64,000 nucleotides of DNA from Crocinitomicaceae bacterium (GCA_030830895.1 JAURMC010000009.1:1-64000); one strand, 5' to 3'; counted from the stretch's first letter, positions 27,501-36,391 are shown. The notes: generated by a model not told the origin, from the letters alone. Made by a program: numbers and translations.

Positions 27501-28545
27501 AAAATATTGGATTTGAACCATATTGTTCACGCTTTAAATAAGAATGCAGGGTAACCAAGTTTTCCGGGTCGTTTTCATCAAGTGGGGTGTTGGCGTTAGA
27601 TCGAATAACAATAACAGCAAATGAACCATATCCAATAAGTAATACGGTTAATCCCATAACTACATTGTATAAAATTGTGTGTTGTTTTTTTCTTGAATAA
27701 CGTATAGCGAAAATGCAACCACTTATTAACAATAAAAAGAAGAACAGCGTGCCGCTGTAAAAGGGTAATCCAAATGAATTAACAAATGTTACCTCAAAAG
27801 AACTTGCGAGTGCAATGGAGCCTGGAATAATCCCTTCTTGAATAAATCCCAAGGCGAATACAGAAATAAGTCCCGTAAGAACTAACCATAGGGGAGTAAT
27901 TTTATTCGAAACATTAAAGTATACAAGGTATCCTATTGCAGGAACGACAAGAATACCTAACAAGTGAACCCCAACAGCCAACCCCAGCATGAAGAAAATA
28001 ATTAAAATCCAACGGTTTGGGGCGGAATTCTCATTGAAAGCAACATTCATTTCTTCATCCCACTTTAGAGCCGCCCAAAAAATAACGGCAGTGAATAGTG
28101 AGGCCATGGCATATACTTCACCCTCCACCGCTGAAAACCAAAATGAGTCTGAAAACGTATATGCAAAAGCCGCAATGCTAGAAGCAGAAATAACCATTAT
28201 GCCGTCGACGTTGCTAAGGGTTCCTTTTTGATTAACCACTAGTTTTTTTAATAATAGACTCATGGACCAGAACATGAATAAAATGGTCAATGAGCTGGAA
28301 ATAGCTGATAAAGCATTAATCCATAACGCAACTGATGCTGGAGCTGCAAAAAAAGAAAACAATCGCCCTAAAACCATAAAAAGAGGTGCGCCTGGGGGGT
28401 GACCAACTTCAAGTTTATATGCAGCAGTAATGTACTCCCCACAATCCCACAAGCTTGCGGTAGATTCCATGGTCATTAAGTAAATACTGGAAGCTATTAA
28501 AAATACAGTCCAACCAATTATGTTATTAATTTTTCTAAAATTCAT
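24538..28545 (-). CDS. DUF2723 multi-spanning membrane protein, probable glycosyltransferase
   Basis: The 1335-residue protein has about 12 transmembrane helices in two blocks (about 10-330 and 545-700), separated by a loop, then a large soluble C-terminal part (about 720-1335). The first loop has 'LWDCGEY' and 'GHPPGAPLF', the hallmark of DUF2723 proteins. That loop carries the acidic pair typical of lipid-phosphate-sugar-dependent GT-C transferases. The animal DUF2723 protein TMEM260 is an O-mannosyltransferase, so protein O-glycosylation is a fair hypothesis for Bacteroidota, but the substrate here is unknown. It is the first gene of a four-gene minus-strand operon with polysaccharide deacetylase, histidine kinase and gpmI. 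Confidence 0.85.
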   Translation of the reverse strand: MNFRKINNIIGWTVFLIASSIYLMTMESTASLWDCGEYITAAYKLEVGHPPGAPLFMVLGRLFSFFAAPASVALWINALSAISSSLTILFMFWSMSLLLKKLVVNQKGTLSNVDGIMVISASSIAAFAYTFSDSFWFSAVEGEVYAMASLFTAVIFWAALKWDEEMNVAFNENSAPNRWILIIFFMLGLAVGVHLLGILVVPAIGYLVYFNVSNKITPLWLVLTGLISVFALGFIQEGIIPGSIALASSFEVTFVNSFGLPFYSGTLFFFLLLISGCIFAIRYSRKKQHTILYNVVMGLTVLLIGYGSFAVIVIRSNANTPLDENDPENLVTLHSYLKREQYGSNPIFFGQYWNSFRLNETVNENGQAQLTSKDGWGDLSAYYLRRFVVQEGDSDIKAFVKKEDAEAWINKNKGAFNITEKYYESNSSIRIGAEPAYAQTTFLPRMYAETPQHIQGYKEWSGYDASDGENDELGRDGMRLPTMGENLTYLFRYQINWMYVRYLLWNFSGRQNDIQGHGDNLRGNWISGIDWVDSPHVGPANAQPYYTSENPAHNRFFLIPLALIVLGIFFHFYRAPKDAFVLTLAFLFTGLAIVIYLNQKPLEPRERDYAYSGSFYFFAMWLAFGVYALYDFINSLDKKLLIKFAYFLGGSLVLFLITGYGRMGLVLALILSVFIGLSYLLSKIKLSGNASVIVISLLGLFAPLLMGTQGWDDHDRSGKTTARDLAYNYLNSCKKNGILFTNGDNDTFPLWYLQEVEGKRTDVRVCNLSLMGTDWYTNQMKMKAYDSDPLPIEYREDQILMYAGNTDQVYFLPLLELSGLSNDEALLKKVIELRLKKNKVVASQVINYFNGKMGALRNSFTVTTPSLQLAFDKTWNQITSADTINLSANIIGKFTGINQIFQSVQQGAIKIEEGAAKELQTLFDEFEKPWMSVDLKDAMEFVRTDENFIVDRDGNHIHFFPSNKFYLAVNKSNALNSGVINKEQLGQCAKEIEFEFKEGQERYLTRDEIMMMDIIANNDWKRGVYFSSNRGSSFSLALLNGGWVKQVGLTYVLSPLKTPITEFYDRNEMYRTMFSVFEYGDMANPTVLTDYYARRHTTQYRANFLILAEQFYLQNNYKKAVKLLDKSLEVMPIETVIDFGEVNGCDPMNMLTYNQNNRGYLYGGQEIRAKCSGNLNEHVQLYYLCKADGKGAELGNKLMTQYESILDFFEFASAEIGTSVQNTEDLFAVTDAIFKMYSTLEDPNVHAENSAFGKRLKMNLDRVYKKILPSMTSKLISLGNEAGEDARIGIGPYGERYESLMGNLRAIGEHYRYLPKTAAPTPTNETPSTTLPMMQ

Positions 28546-28630
28546 GTGAGCAAGTATAAATATGTAGTTGCGAATTTAGGAATATATCGCATTGGGTGAA
28601 AATCTATGGGCTAATTTTAAATTTGGATTT

Positions 28631-28660
28631 TTTGAATTTTAAATAAAGTTCCTAACTTTG
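28631..28660 (+). promoter_or_regulatory. Putative promoter for tRNA-Gln
   Basis: TTTG at 28631-28634 and a perfect -7 box TAACTTTG at 28653-28660 are separated by 18 bp. The mature tRNA starts 9 bp after the box. Confidence 0.7.
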
Positions 28661-28669
28661 CACACCCAA

Positions 28670-28742
28670 TGACCCATGGTGTAACTGGCAACACGTCTGA
28701 TTTTGGTTCAGAAGAGTCTAGGTTCGAGCCCTAGTGGGTCAA
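28670..28742 (+). tRNA. tRNA-Gln (anticodon TTG)
   Basis: The 73-nt cloverleaf has acceptor arms TGACCCA (28670-28676) and TGGGTCA (28735-28741), D stem GTGT/ACAC, anticodon stem TCTGA/TCAGA with loop TTTTGGT (anticodon TTG at 28703-28705), and T arm CTAGG/CCTAG with loop TTCGAGC. All stems pair fully. CCA is not encoded. Confidence 0.95.
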
Positions 28743-28746
28743 CAAT

Positions 28747-28777
28747 GAAACCCTGAGAAATCAGGGTTTCGTTTTTT
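28747..28777 (+). terminator. Rho-independent terminator after tRNA-Gln
   Basis: A perfect 10-bp stem (28747-28756 with 28761-28770) closes on a GAAA loop, followed by G and a T7 run. It separates tRNA-Gln from thiL. Confidence 0.9.
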
Positions 28778-28818
28778 TAAAGCATTTTACTGAATTTAGT
28801 AACGTTACCACCCGTGAT

Positions 28819-29856
28819 ATGAACCAGGATCAAAAAAAAAACAGTATTGAGCAACTCGGAGAATTTGGTCTTATCAAGCATCTGACCTCAAATTTTATTT
28901 CCCGGAATTCTTCCTCTATCGCAGGTGTTGGTGATGATTGTGCTGTTATAGACAGAGATGAGACCTCTTTTACGTTGATTTCATCGGATTTGTTTTTAGA
29001 AAACATTCATTTCGATTTAATGTATGTTCCGCTCAAACAATTAGGGTATAAAGCCATTTCTGCGAGCGTGTCAGATGTATATGCCATGAATGGAATGGCG
29101 GAACAAGTTACTGTAAATATTGGATTTTCAAGCCGTTTTCCTTTAGAGGCAATTGAGGAGCTTTATGATGGAATTCGTCGCGCTTGTGATTTTTTTAAGG
29201 TGGATTTAGTTGGTGGAGATACTAGCAGCTCATCGAAAGGGCTAATGATTTCAGTTACTGCAATTGGAAAAGTTGACAAACATAAGGTTGCATATCGAAG
29301 CGGTGCTTCGAGCAAAGACATCCTTTTGGTTTCTGGGGATTTGGGTAGCGCTTATTTGGGGCTTCAAATTCTCGAGCGAGAAAAGAGCGTGTTTTTGTCC
29401 AATCCGAATATTCAACCAGAACTTGCCCCATATGATTCATTGATTAAAAAACAATTGATGCCAGAGGCAAGAATAGACGTGATTCAGTTACTTGATGAAT
29501 TAGGAGTGGTGCCGACATCAATGATAGACGTTTCCGATGGATTGGCCTCGGAATTAATTCACTTATGCGAATCGAATAACTTAGGATGTGTTATTCATGA
29601 GGAAAAAATCCCATATCAAGAGGACACTATGCTGGTATCAACTGAACTCAATTTATCGCCCTTAACTTGTGCAATGAATGGTGGTGAAGACTATGAACTG
29701 CTGTTTTCTGTAGCTCAAGCAGATTTTGATAAAATCAAAGGCAATCCATATTTCACACCAATCGGTTACTTCACGGACGAAAAAGGAACAGCTACATTAA
29801 TGGATCAATCTGGACAAATTCATGAGTTGAAAGCACAAGGATGGAATCATTTTTAA
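28819..29856 (+). CDS. thiL: Thiamine-monophosphate kinase
   Basis: The 345-residue protein phosphorylates thiamine monophosphate to the active cofactor thiamine pyrophosphate with ATP. Motifs of the PurM/ThiL fold are present: 'GDDCAVI', 'SDLFLENIHFDL', 'SDVYAMNG', 'DLVGGDTSSS', 'IDVSDGLASEL' and 'NGGEDYELLF'. The ATG at 28819 is followed after four codons by an A10 run (28832-28841), a possible slippage site. No TPP riboswitch was seen upstream. Its stop abuts the stop of the convergent SPOR-domain gene with no gap. Confidence 0.95.
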   Translation: MNQDQKKNSIEQLGEFGLIKHLTSNFISRNSSSIAGVGDDCAVIDRDETSFTLISSDLFLENIHFDLMYVPLKQLGYKAISASVSDVYAMNGMAEQVTVNIGFSSRFPLEAIEELYDGIRRACDFFKVDLVGGDTSSSSKGLMISVTAIGKVDKHKVAYRSGASSKDILLVSGDLGSAYLGLQILEREKSVFLSNPNIQPELAPYDSLIKKQLMPEARIDVIQLLDELGVVPTSMIDVSDGLASELIHLCESNNLGCVIHEEKIPYQEDTMLVSTELNLSPLTCAMNGGEDYELLFSVAQADFDKIKGNPYFTPIGYFTDEKGTATLMDQSGQIHELKAQGWNHF

Positions 29857-30246
29857 CTAGTCAATTCTAGGGAGCTTGATACGTGTACGTTGTACAATAG
29901 TTAACGGAAACTGACCCAAAAGCTCTCTTCGCAATAATTCAGCCTCTATCTCAAGCCGGAAATCCCCCGCCATTAAGTTAAAATAAGGAGCCTCGAAATT
30001 AATGTAAGCATCATATTTAGGATACAAGCTTAAAAATTTTAACCGCAATGAATCTATCATCGGCTTATCCGTATCAAAAGCCAATTGTATTCTGAACCCT
30101 GTAATTTCTTTTCTGAATGAGCGATTGCTGTCAATGGTTTTCTCTATAATTGGGTCAGTGTGAGATATGAATTGCCCGAAATAAATATTTCCGTAAAACG
30201 CAAAAGACAGAATAGAGATGATGTGTAGAACACGTATTGAAAACAT
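29857..30246 (-). CDS. SPOR-domain-like small exported protein
   Basis: The 129-residue protein has an N-terminal hydrophobic signal segment (about 5-24). Residues about 46-129 resemble the SPOR fold: 'GFRIQLAF' strand, 'YINFEAPYFNLMAGDFR' core and 'EAELLRRELLGQFP' helix followed by a basic end. SPOR domains bind denuded peptidoglycan glycans and are common in cell-division and envelope proteins; the role here is inferred. It is convergent with thiL (stops adjacent) and divergent from the act operon. Confidence 0.75.
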   Translation of the reverse strand: MFSIRVLHIISILSFAFYGNIYFGQFISHTDPIIEKTIDSNRSFRKEITGFRIQLAFDTDKPMIDSLRLKFLSLYPKYDAYINFEAPYFNLMAGDFRLEIEAELLRRELLGQFPLTIVQRTRIKLPRID

Positions 30247-30371
30247 TGAGTAAAGGTAAAAATTTTTATGAAATTAAAGAACTAAGGGCCCGGCCTTATT
30301 TAGAATGATTATAAATTAAATTTCATGCTCGTTTTTTGTCATCAAAGTGTCACGAAATTTCTCTTTTCATG

Positions 30372-30379
30372 TAAATTTG
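30372..30379 (+). promoter_or_regulatory. Putative -7 box for the act-cox operon
   Basis: TAAATTTG is a perfect -7 box 56 bp before the first start of actA. No TTG with the usual spacing was seen, so the -33 element is weak or absent. Confidence 0.5.
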
Positions 30380-30435
30380 CAACGTGAAAAAGCTATATTA
30401 TTTGCTTTTAAAACTAGAATTTAGAAACCAGTTTC

Positions 30436-31788
30436 ATGAAAATATCTAATATTCAACAAGTTACCATGGCTAATAACCTAAAGTTATTAGTCTTATTGTG
30501 TGTTTTATTTTTTGTAAAGCACACTTCTTTTGCGCAAGGAGAGGGTCTTTTTAAATCCAAATGCTCCAGCTGCCATCAAATCCACAAAAATGGAACGGGT
30601 CCGATGCTGAATGGTGCACGCCAGCGATGGGTTGATGCGGGAGAGGGAGAATTAATTATTAAGTGGGTCCAAAATAATGCTGCATTGCGTGCAAGCGGAG
30701 CCTCAAAAAGGGCAGCAGCTGTGTTTAAAGAGTATGGGGGGTCTCAAATGACGGTTTTTTCAGACTTAACAGATGACCAAGTAAATCAAATATTGGATTA
30801 TGCAGATGCTCAGCCTAAGGAGGACCCTTCGAAAGCTGGGACAAATGTAGGGTCTCAAGATCCGAATGCAACCCAAACGAACGAAGATGGTGGACTCGGT
30901 ATAATGTGGATCATTCTAGCCGTACTGTTTATTATTGTTATTTTAAGTGTGGGGGGAGTTCGCCGACAATTGAAAGTGGCAAGTACAGGGGATGAGTCAT
31001 ATAATCAGCTTACTTATTGGGATGAGTTCAAAACAATCGCTTGGAAATACCGAGGAATTACAGGCATTGTGGGCTTAGTACTTACCATTACGATATTAGT
31101 TGTGGTTTTTAAAAGTCTATACTCCATTAATGTCATGCAAAACTATCAGCCATCTCAACCCATCGCTTTCCCACATGAAACTCATGCCGGAATAAATGGT
31201 ATCGATTGTAAATACTGTCATAATTCGGTTACTAAGTCTAAACATGCAGGATTGCCAACCGTAAACGTCTGTATGAATTGTCATAAGCAGATCAACGGTG
31301 AAGGAAAGCCTTTTGCTGGTGAAGTTAAAAAGATTTATGCTGCGGCGGGTTGGGACCCTAGTTTTGGTCCAGCGGGGGGCTATCGAAATACTAAAGGAAA
31401 GCCATTAGTTTGGAATAAAGTACATGTACTACCCGACCACGTTTACTTCAACCATTCGCAACACGTGGTTGTAGGAGGCATTGATTGTAAACAGTGCCAT
31501 GGAGACATGAAACAAATGAAAGAAACCGCTAAGGTGCTTCCAATTGAAGAATTAAATAAGGTAGAGGGTAACATAAAATTATCGAAGGCTACTTTAACCA
31601 TGGGATGGTGTATTGAGTGTCATGGCGCGAAGGAAGTAACAATTGGAGATGGCAAAAATGCATACTACGACGAAATACATAGTCGCTTGAAAAAGAATAA
31701 AACCTTGTATAAGCAATATCTTGCAAATGATGGAAAACTTACCGCCAACGAATTGGGTGGTTGGGAATGTGCTAAATGTCACTATTAA
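30436..31788 (+). CDS. actA: Alternative complex III subunit ActA with fused monohaem cytochrome domain
   Basis: The 450-residue protein carries six CxxCH haem motifs: C43-SSCH, C258-KYCH, C279-MNCH, C351-KQCH, C392-IECH and C445-AKCH. The last five form the pentahaem ActA core; the first sits in a separate N-terminal cytochrome c domain (about 36-130) after a signal peptide. Two transmembrane helices (about 155-177 and 205-235) join the domains. ActA passes electrons from the quinol-oxidising core to the monohaem subunit or oxidase. An inner ATG at 30466 would remove ten residues and leave an equally good signal peptide. It is first in actABCDEF-coxBA. Confidence 0.92.
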   Translation: MKISNIQQVTMANNLKLLVLLCVLFFVKHTSFAQGEGLFKSKCSSCHQIHKNGTGPMLNGARQRWVDAGEGELIIKWVQNNAALRASGASKRAAAVFKEYGGSQMTVFSDLTDDQVNQILDYADAQPKEDPSKAGTNVGSQDPNATQTNEDGGLGIMWIILAVLFIIVILSVGGVRRQLKVASTGDESYNQLTYWDEFKTIAWKYRGITGIVGLVLTITILVVVFKSLYSINVMQNYQPSQPIAFPHETHAGINGIDCKYCHNSVTKSKHAGLPTVNVCMNCHKQINGEGKPFAGEVKKIYAAAGWDPSFGPAGGYRNTKGKPLVWNKVHVLPDHVYFNHSQHVVVGGIDCKQCHGDMKQMKETAKVLPIEELNKVEGNIKLSKATLTMGWCIECHGAKEVTIGDGKNAYYDEIHSRLKKNKTLYKQYLANDGKLTANELGGWECAKCHY

Positions 31789-31813
31789 TTTACAGTAGCG
31801 AATAAAAGAAGTT

Positions 31814-34800
31814 ATGGAAGTAACAAAGAAATATTGGAAAGGAATTGAGGAATTAAATCAAACGCCTGAATTTAAGCAACTGCGAGATTCTGAATTTCCA
31901 AATCAGCATGCGGTTGAACAATTTTTAGTCGACAATCAATTGGCGGAGTCTTCGTCTGACCGACGAGATTTTCTCAAGTTTTTAGGTTTTTCCGTTGCTG
32001 CTGCAACCTTAGCGGCTTGTGAGGCACCAGTAACCAAGGCAGTCCCTTATGTTAACAAACCGGAAGACGTCACCCCTGGTGTTGCCACATGGTATGCTTC
32101 TACTTATTATGATGGCTTATCATATGCAAGTATTCTTGTTAAAACCAGAGAGGCGCGGCCAATTTTTATTAAAGGAAATAAAGATTTTGGGTTTACTATG
32201 GGGGGCACAAATCCACAAATTATAGCATCTGTTCTTGGATTATACGATGGTGAAAGACTTAATGGTGTTTACGCTAAAGGGGGAAATAAAAATTTCCCGG
32301 TAGATGAAGCAGACGCAGCAATTATCTCATCACTTAAATCCGCGAGAGAAATCGTGGTGCTTTCTCCAACAGTTATTAGTCCTTCGATGAATACTGCGAT
32401 ATCCACTTTGGCTTCTGTTTATTCGGTAAACGGATCCTCAAAGGTTAAGGTGGTTCAGTACGACGGAATTTCGTACGGAGCCATACGCAAGGCGAACGAA
32501 CAGAATTTTGGGGCAGCGATTATTCCTTCATATGATTTTTCGAAGGCAAAAACCATCGTAAGTGTTGGGGCCGATTTTTTAAGCACATGGTTATTGTCTA
32601 ATGAATATGCGGTTCAATACGGGCTAAATAGAGTTCCAAGTAATGAAATGTCCAAGCATTATCAATTTGAATCAATAATGTCAATAACTGGTTCGAATGC
32701 AGATGGAAGAGCCCAGATTAAGCCATCCGAAACCGCAAATGTATTAGCATATATTCTCAAGGGAGTTGGCGGGGCCACTACCGTTTCGTCTAACATACCT
32801 AAATCAGCAAAATCAATTGCTGACAAAGCGATTTCTTCACTCAAATTGAGTAGAAATGAATCGCTTGTTGTTTGTGGTTCGAATAATGAAGCAGAACAGC
32901 TACTAACCAACGCCATTAACAACCATTTGAAGACTTATGGTACTACCATAGACTTGTCAAATGATGTTAAACTCTACCATACGAACGATAAAGAAGCGAC
33001 CCAACTTTTTGATAAAATCATCTCGGGTAAAGGTCCTGATGTGTTAATTAATTTGGGCGCAAACCCCGTTTACACCTCAGCAAACGGAGAAAAATTAAGA
33101 AAGGGTTTAAATCAAATAAAAATGTATGTCTCAACAGCGAGGTATGCCGATGAAAGCTCGTCCGTTGCCAATTTTATTGTCCCGGATCATCACCAGCTTG
33201 AATCATGGAATGATTACCAGCCAAAATCTAATCATTATGCTGTAGCTCAGCCCACAATTCGTCCTTTAGGAAATACGTTTTCTGCGTTAGAGTCAATATT
33301 GGTTTGGGCAGGATCTGCGGTTCGAAATGGTAAGGACTCAACTGTTGCTTATGATGCAATAAAGGCGTCTGCTTCATCGCTAGGGTGTCTTGATTTTGCA
33401 ATGTTAACACACAACAGTTGTTGTACCTTGAATACATCTGAGAAATCTTATGCATACAAACCTGCTTCCATATCGGCTACTACTAAAAGTGGTGAGTGGG
33501 AAGTTGTGTTCTATCAAAAAACGGCAATCAGAAATGGTGCAATGTCAAATAATCCATGGTTACAAGAATTGCCAGATCCAATATCAAAGGTAACCTGGGA
33601 TAATTACATTACCATGAATCCATTGCAAATGGATAAAATGGGACTTGTAACTACATTTGACCAAGAGCACGGGCTAAATCTAGCATGTGTCACCGTAAAT
33701 GGACAAAAACTCACCTTACCTGTTTATCCTCAACCAGGACAAGCCTTTAATACGGTGGGGATTGCCTTAGGATATGGACGAGGGGCTAACGGAGAAGCAA
33801 TCGGTAGGGGCGCATACCAAACTAAAGAGTATGGTGGCTATGATCTAAATGAGCAAGGAAATAAAAAAACAATTGGTGTAAATGTGTTCCCGTTCATTTC
33901 TTTTGTGAACGACTTACCGGCTTATTCTGTAAACGCAACAGTCGCGAAGGTGGAGGGCGAATACTTGATTGCAGCAACTCAAATTCATCATACGGTGATG
34001 GGTAGAGATTCTATTGTACGTGAAACAACACTAGCCACTTTTATAAAAGGAGACAAAGAATCATTTAATCCGGCTCATAAACTACAAAGGCTAAATGAAC
34101 ATGGACATCATGAGGAGGCTGAGTTGAAAGAATTTGATTTGTGGAATGCTCATCCAGTGGACAAAGTGGGCCATCGTTGGGGAATGACTATAGATTTAAC
34201 TTCTTGCATTGGTTGTGGTTCATGTTTAGTTGCATGCCAAGCCGAAAACAATGTTCCCGTTGTCGGTAAAGATGAAGTTAGAAGAGGTAGAGAAATGCAT
34301 TGGTTGCGTATAGATCGCTATTATGCTTCTGACCAAGAGTCATCAATAGGGAAGAAAGCCAACAAAGACGATTTTAGTTATTCTAAAGCAGAAAACGCAG
34401 CGGATAATCCTGCCGTTGTGCACATGCCTTTAATGTGTCAGCATTGTAATCATGCTCCATGCGAAACGGTTTGTCCAGTTGCAGCAACTACCCATAGTAA
34501 TGAAGGATTAAATCAAATGACCTATAATCGTTGCATTGGCACACGATATTGCGCGAACAATTGTCCTTATAAAGTTCGTCGATTTAATTGGTTTAATTAT
34601 CCGTCATATAAGAAATTTAGTGAAGTAAATCCTGCACAAGATGATTTAGGTCGCATGGTGCTAAACCCAGATGTAACAGTTCGTACCCGCGGAGTGATGG
34701 AAAAATGTTCATTTTGCGTGCAACGAATTCAAGCGACAAAATTGATTGCCAAAAAAGAGTCAACTTCAGCAGAAAATGCTAAAGAAATAATTGAAGAAAA

Positions 34801-34972
34801 ATTCAATACCGCATGTTCAGAAGCTTGTCCTACGAATGCAATTATTGTTGGCGACTGGAACGATGATGGTTCGGCTGTTAAGGCAAGCTCTAACGAAGAC
34901 AGGGCTTATCAAGCGTTAGAGGAAGTTGGGGTAAAACCGAATGTGTGGTACAAAGTGAAGGTAAGAAACTAA
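31814..34972 (+). CDS. actB: Alternative complex III subunit ActB (molybdopterin-oxidoreductase-like/ferredoxin fusion)
   Basis: The 1052-residue protein joins a molybdopterin-oxidoreductase-like region (about 90-700) to a C-terminal iron-sulfur region. Cysteine clusters include C798-IGCGSCLVAC, C875-QHCNHAPCETVC, a 'CIGTRYCANNCPYKVRRFNW' segment and a 'CSEACPTNAI' end, giving several Fe-S clusters. A twin-arginine motif (Arg50-Arg51 in 'DRRDFLKFLGF') lies some 50 residues in and is followed by a lipobox-like 'LAAC' (Cys69), the variant Tat signal annotated for this family. In ACIII the Mo-cofactor site is not used, as known from family structures. It relays quinol electrons to ActA. Confidence 0.93.
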   Translation: MEVTKKYWKGIEELNQTPEFKQLRDSEFPNQHAVEQFLVDNQLAESSSDRRDFLKFLGFSVAAATLAACEAPVTKAVPYVNKPEDVTPGVATWYASTYYDGLSYASILVKTREARPIFIKGNKDFGFTMGGTNPQIIASVLGLYDGERLNGVYAKGGNKNFPVDEADAAIISSLKSAREIVVLSPTVISPSMNTAISTLASVYSVNGSSKVKVVQYDGISYGAIRKANEQNFGAAIIPSYDFSKAKTIVSVGADFLSTWLLSNEYAVQYGLNRVPSNEMSKHYQFESIMSITGSNADGRAQIKPSETANVLAYILKGVGGATTVSSNIPKSAKSIADKAISSLKLSRNESLVVCGSNNEAEQLLTNAINNHLKTYGTTIDLSNDVKLYHTNDKEATQLFDKIISGKGPDVLINLGANPVYTSANGEKLRKGLNQIKMYVSTARYADESSSVANFIVPDHHQLESWNDYQPKSNHYAVAQPTIRPLGNTFSALESILVWAGSAVRNGKDSTVAYDAIKASASSLGCLDFAMLTHNSCCTLNTSEKSYAYKPASISATTKSGEWEVVFYQKTAIRNGAMSNNPWLQELPDPISKVTWDNYITMNPLQMDKMGLVTTFDQEHGLNLACVTVNGQKLTLPVYPQPGQAFNTVGIALGYGRGANGEAIGRGAYQTKEYGGYDLNEQGNKKTIGVNVFPFISFVNDLPAYSVNATVAKVEGEYLIAATQIHHTVMGRDSIVRETTLATFIKGDKESFNPAHKLQRLNEHGHHEEAELKEFDLWNAHPVDKVGHRWGMTIDLTSCIGCGSCLVACQAENNVPVVGKDEVRRGREMHWLRIDRYYASDQESSIGKKANKDDFSYSKAENAADNPAVVHMPLMCQHCNHAPCETVCPVAATTHSNEGLNQMTYNRCIGTRYCANNCPYKVRRFNWFNYPSYKKFSEVNPAQDDLGRMVLNPDVTVRTRGVMEKCSFCVQRIQATKLIAKKESTSAENAKEIIEEKFNTACSEACPTNAIIVGDWNDDGSAVKASSNEDRAYQALEEVGVKPNVWYKVKVRN

Positions 34973-35002
34973 GATATTTTAAAGAAATTAAAAGCAAGAG
35001 CA

Positions 35003-36391
35003 ATGCAAAAGGAAGCAGCAATAAGGGAACCCTTAATTCTTGGAAATAAAACATACCACGATGTAACAGAAGATGTATGTAGGCCGATTGAAGGAAAGGC
35101 ACCAAAAATGTGGTACATATTATTTTCAATCGCATTAATTATTGGTCTTTATGGAGCGGGTTCGATTCTATACCTTCTAGGAACAGGTATCGGCGTATGG
35201 GGATTAAACAAGACGATTGGTTGGGCTTGGGATATTACAAACTTTGTATGGTGGGTTGGAATTGGTCACGCAGGCACCTTGATTTCTGCCGTGCTTTTAC
35301 TGTTTCGTCAAAAATGGAGAATGGCGATCAATCGTTCAGCTGAAGCCATGACTATATTTGCGGTATTTATGGCAGGGACGTTCCCTTTAATTCACATGGG
35401 TAGGTTGTGGGTTGGTTATTGGGTCCTTCCTATTCCAAATCATTTCGGATCTTTGTGGGTAAATTTTAACTCCCCTTTATTGTGGGACGTATTCGCTATA
35501 TCTACCTATTTGTCAGTTTCCTTAGTGTTCTGGTATATCGGATTAATTCCGGATTTTGCAACAATTCGAGACCGGGCAAAAAAACCAGTTGCAAAAAGGA
35601 TGTATACAATCCTTTCATTTGGATGGTCTGGAAGAGCCAAACATTGGAATAGATTTGAGTTGGTTTCATTGGTCTTAGCGGGATTAGCAACTCCACTTGT
35701 TTTCTCCGTCCACTCAATTGTATCATTTGACTTTGCGACCTCTGTAATTCCTGGGTGGCACACTACGATTTTTCCACCATACTTTGTGGCGGGTGCGGTA
35801 TTTTCTGGATTCGCAATGGTACAGACGCTCTTGTTGGTGATGCGCAAGGCAATGAATCTTGAAGCGTATATACACACCAAGCATGTGGAATACATGAATA
35901 TTGTGATTATGGTTACGGGCTCTATTGTTGGTACAGCGTATATTACTGAGCTTTTCATATCATGGTATTCTGGTGTAGAATATGAGGCATATGCATTCTT
36001 AAACCGTGCTACCGGACCATATTGGTGGGCTTATTGGTCAATGATGACCTGCAATGTAATTTCACCTCAGCTTATGTGGATACGAAAATTAAGAAGAAGC
36101 TTGTTGTTTACTTTTTTCATTTCAATTGTGGTAAATATCGGTATGTGGTTTGAGCGCTATGTGATTATTGTTACTTCGATTCACAGAGATTATATTCCTG
36201 CTGCATGGAGCATGCATTACCCAAGTCATATTGATATTGCTGTTTATATTGGAACCATTGGAATCTTCTTTGTGTTTTTCTTGTTGTTTGCACGATATTT
36301 TCCGGTATTGGCATTAAATGAGGTGAAAACAATATTAAAAGGCTCTGGTCAGTCGTACAAAGAGTCACCAGATTATCATAAACATCATTAA
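35003..36391 (+). CDS. actC: Alternative complex III subunit ActC (NrfD/PsrC-like)
   Basis: The 462-residue integral membrane protein has about ten transmembrane helices with the NrfD/PsrC pattern ('GHAGTLISAVLLLFRQKWR', 'FPLIHMGRLWVGYW', 'WHTTIFPPYFVAGAVFSGFAMV'). With ActF it forms the membrane core of alternative complex III, where menaquinol is oxidised. A His-rich C-terminus ('SPDYHKHH') is typical. The gene starts 30 bp after actB and ends 9 bp before actD. Confidence 0.93.
   Translation: MQKEAAIREPLILGNKTYHDVTEDVCRPIEGKAPKMWYILFSIALIIGLYGAGSILYLLGTGIGVWGLNKTIGWAWDITNFVWWVGIGHAGTLISAVLLLFRQKWRMAINRSAEAMTIFAVFMAGTFPLIHMGRLWVGYWVLPIPNHFGSLWVNFNSPLLWDVFAISTYLSVSLVFWYIGLIPDFATIRDRAKKPVAKRMYTILSFGWSGRAKHWNRFELVSLVLAGLATPLVFSVHSIVSFDFATSVIPGWHTTIFPPYFVAGAVFSGFAMVQTLLLVMRKAMNLEAYIHTKHVEYMNIVIMVTGSIVGTAYITELFISWYSGVEYEAYAFLNRATGPYWWAYWSMMTCNVISPQLMWIRKLRRSLLFTFFISIVVNIGMWFERYVIIVTSIHRDYIPAAWSMHYPSHIDIAVYIGTIGIFFVFFLLFARYFPVLALNEVKTILKGSGQSYKESPDYHKHH

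Noticed and set aside
28743-28790. CTGAGA-containing sequence upstream of thiL, suggestive of a TPP riboswitch
   Set aside because: The bases form a perfect terminator stem after tRNA-Gln, and the remaining conserved TPP-riboswitch elements are absent.
35506-35958. 150-codon ORF on the minus strand inside actC
   Set aside because: It is antisense to a clear membrane protein gene and has no recognisable domain or start context.
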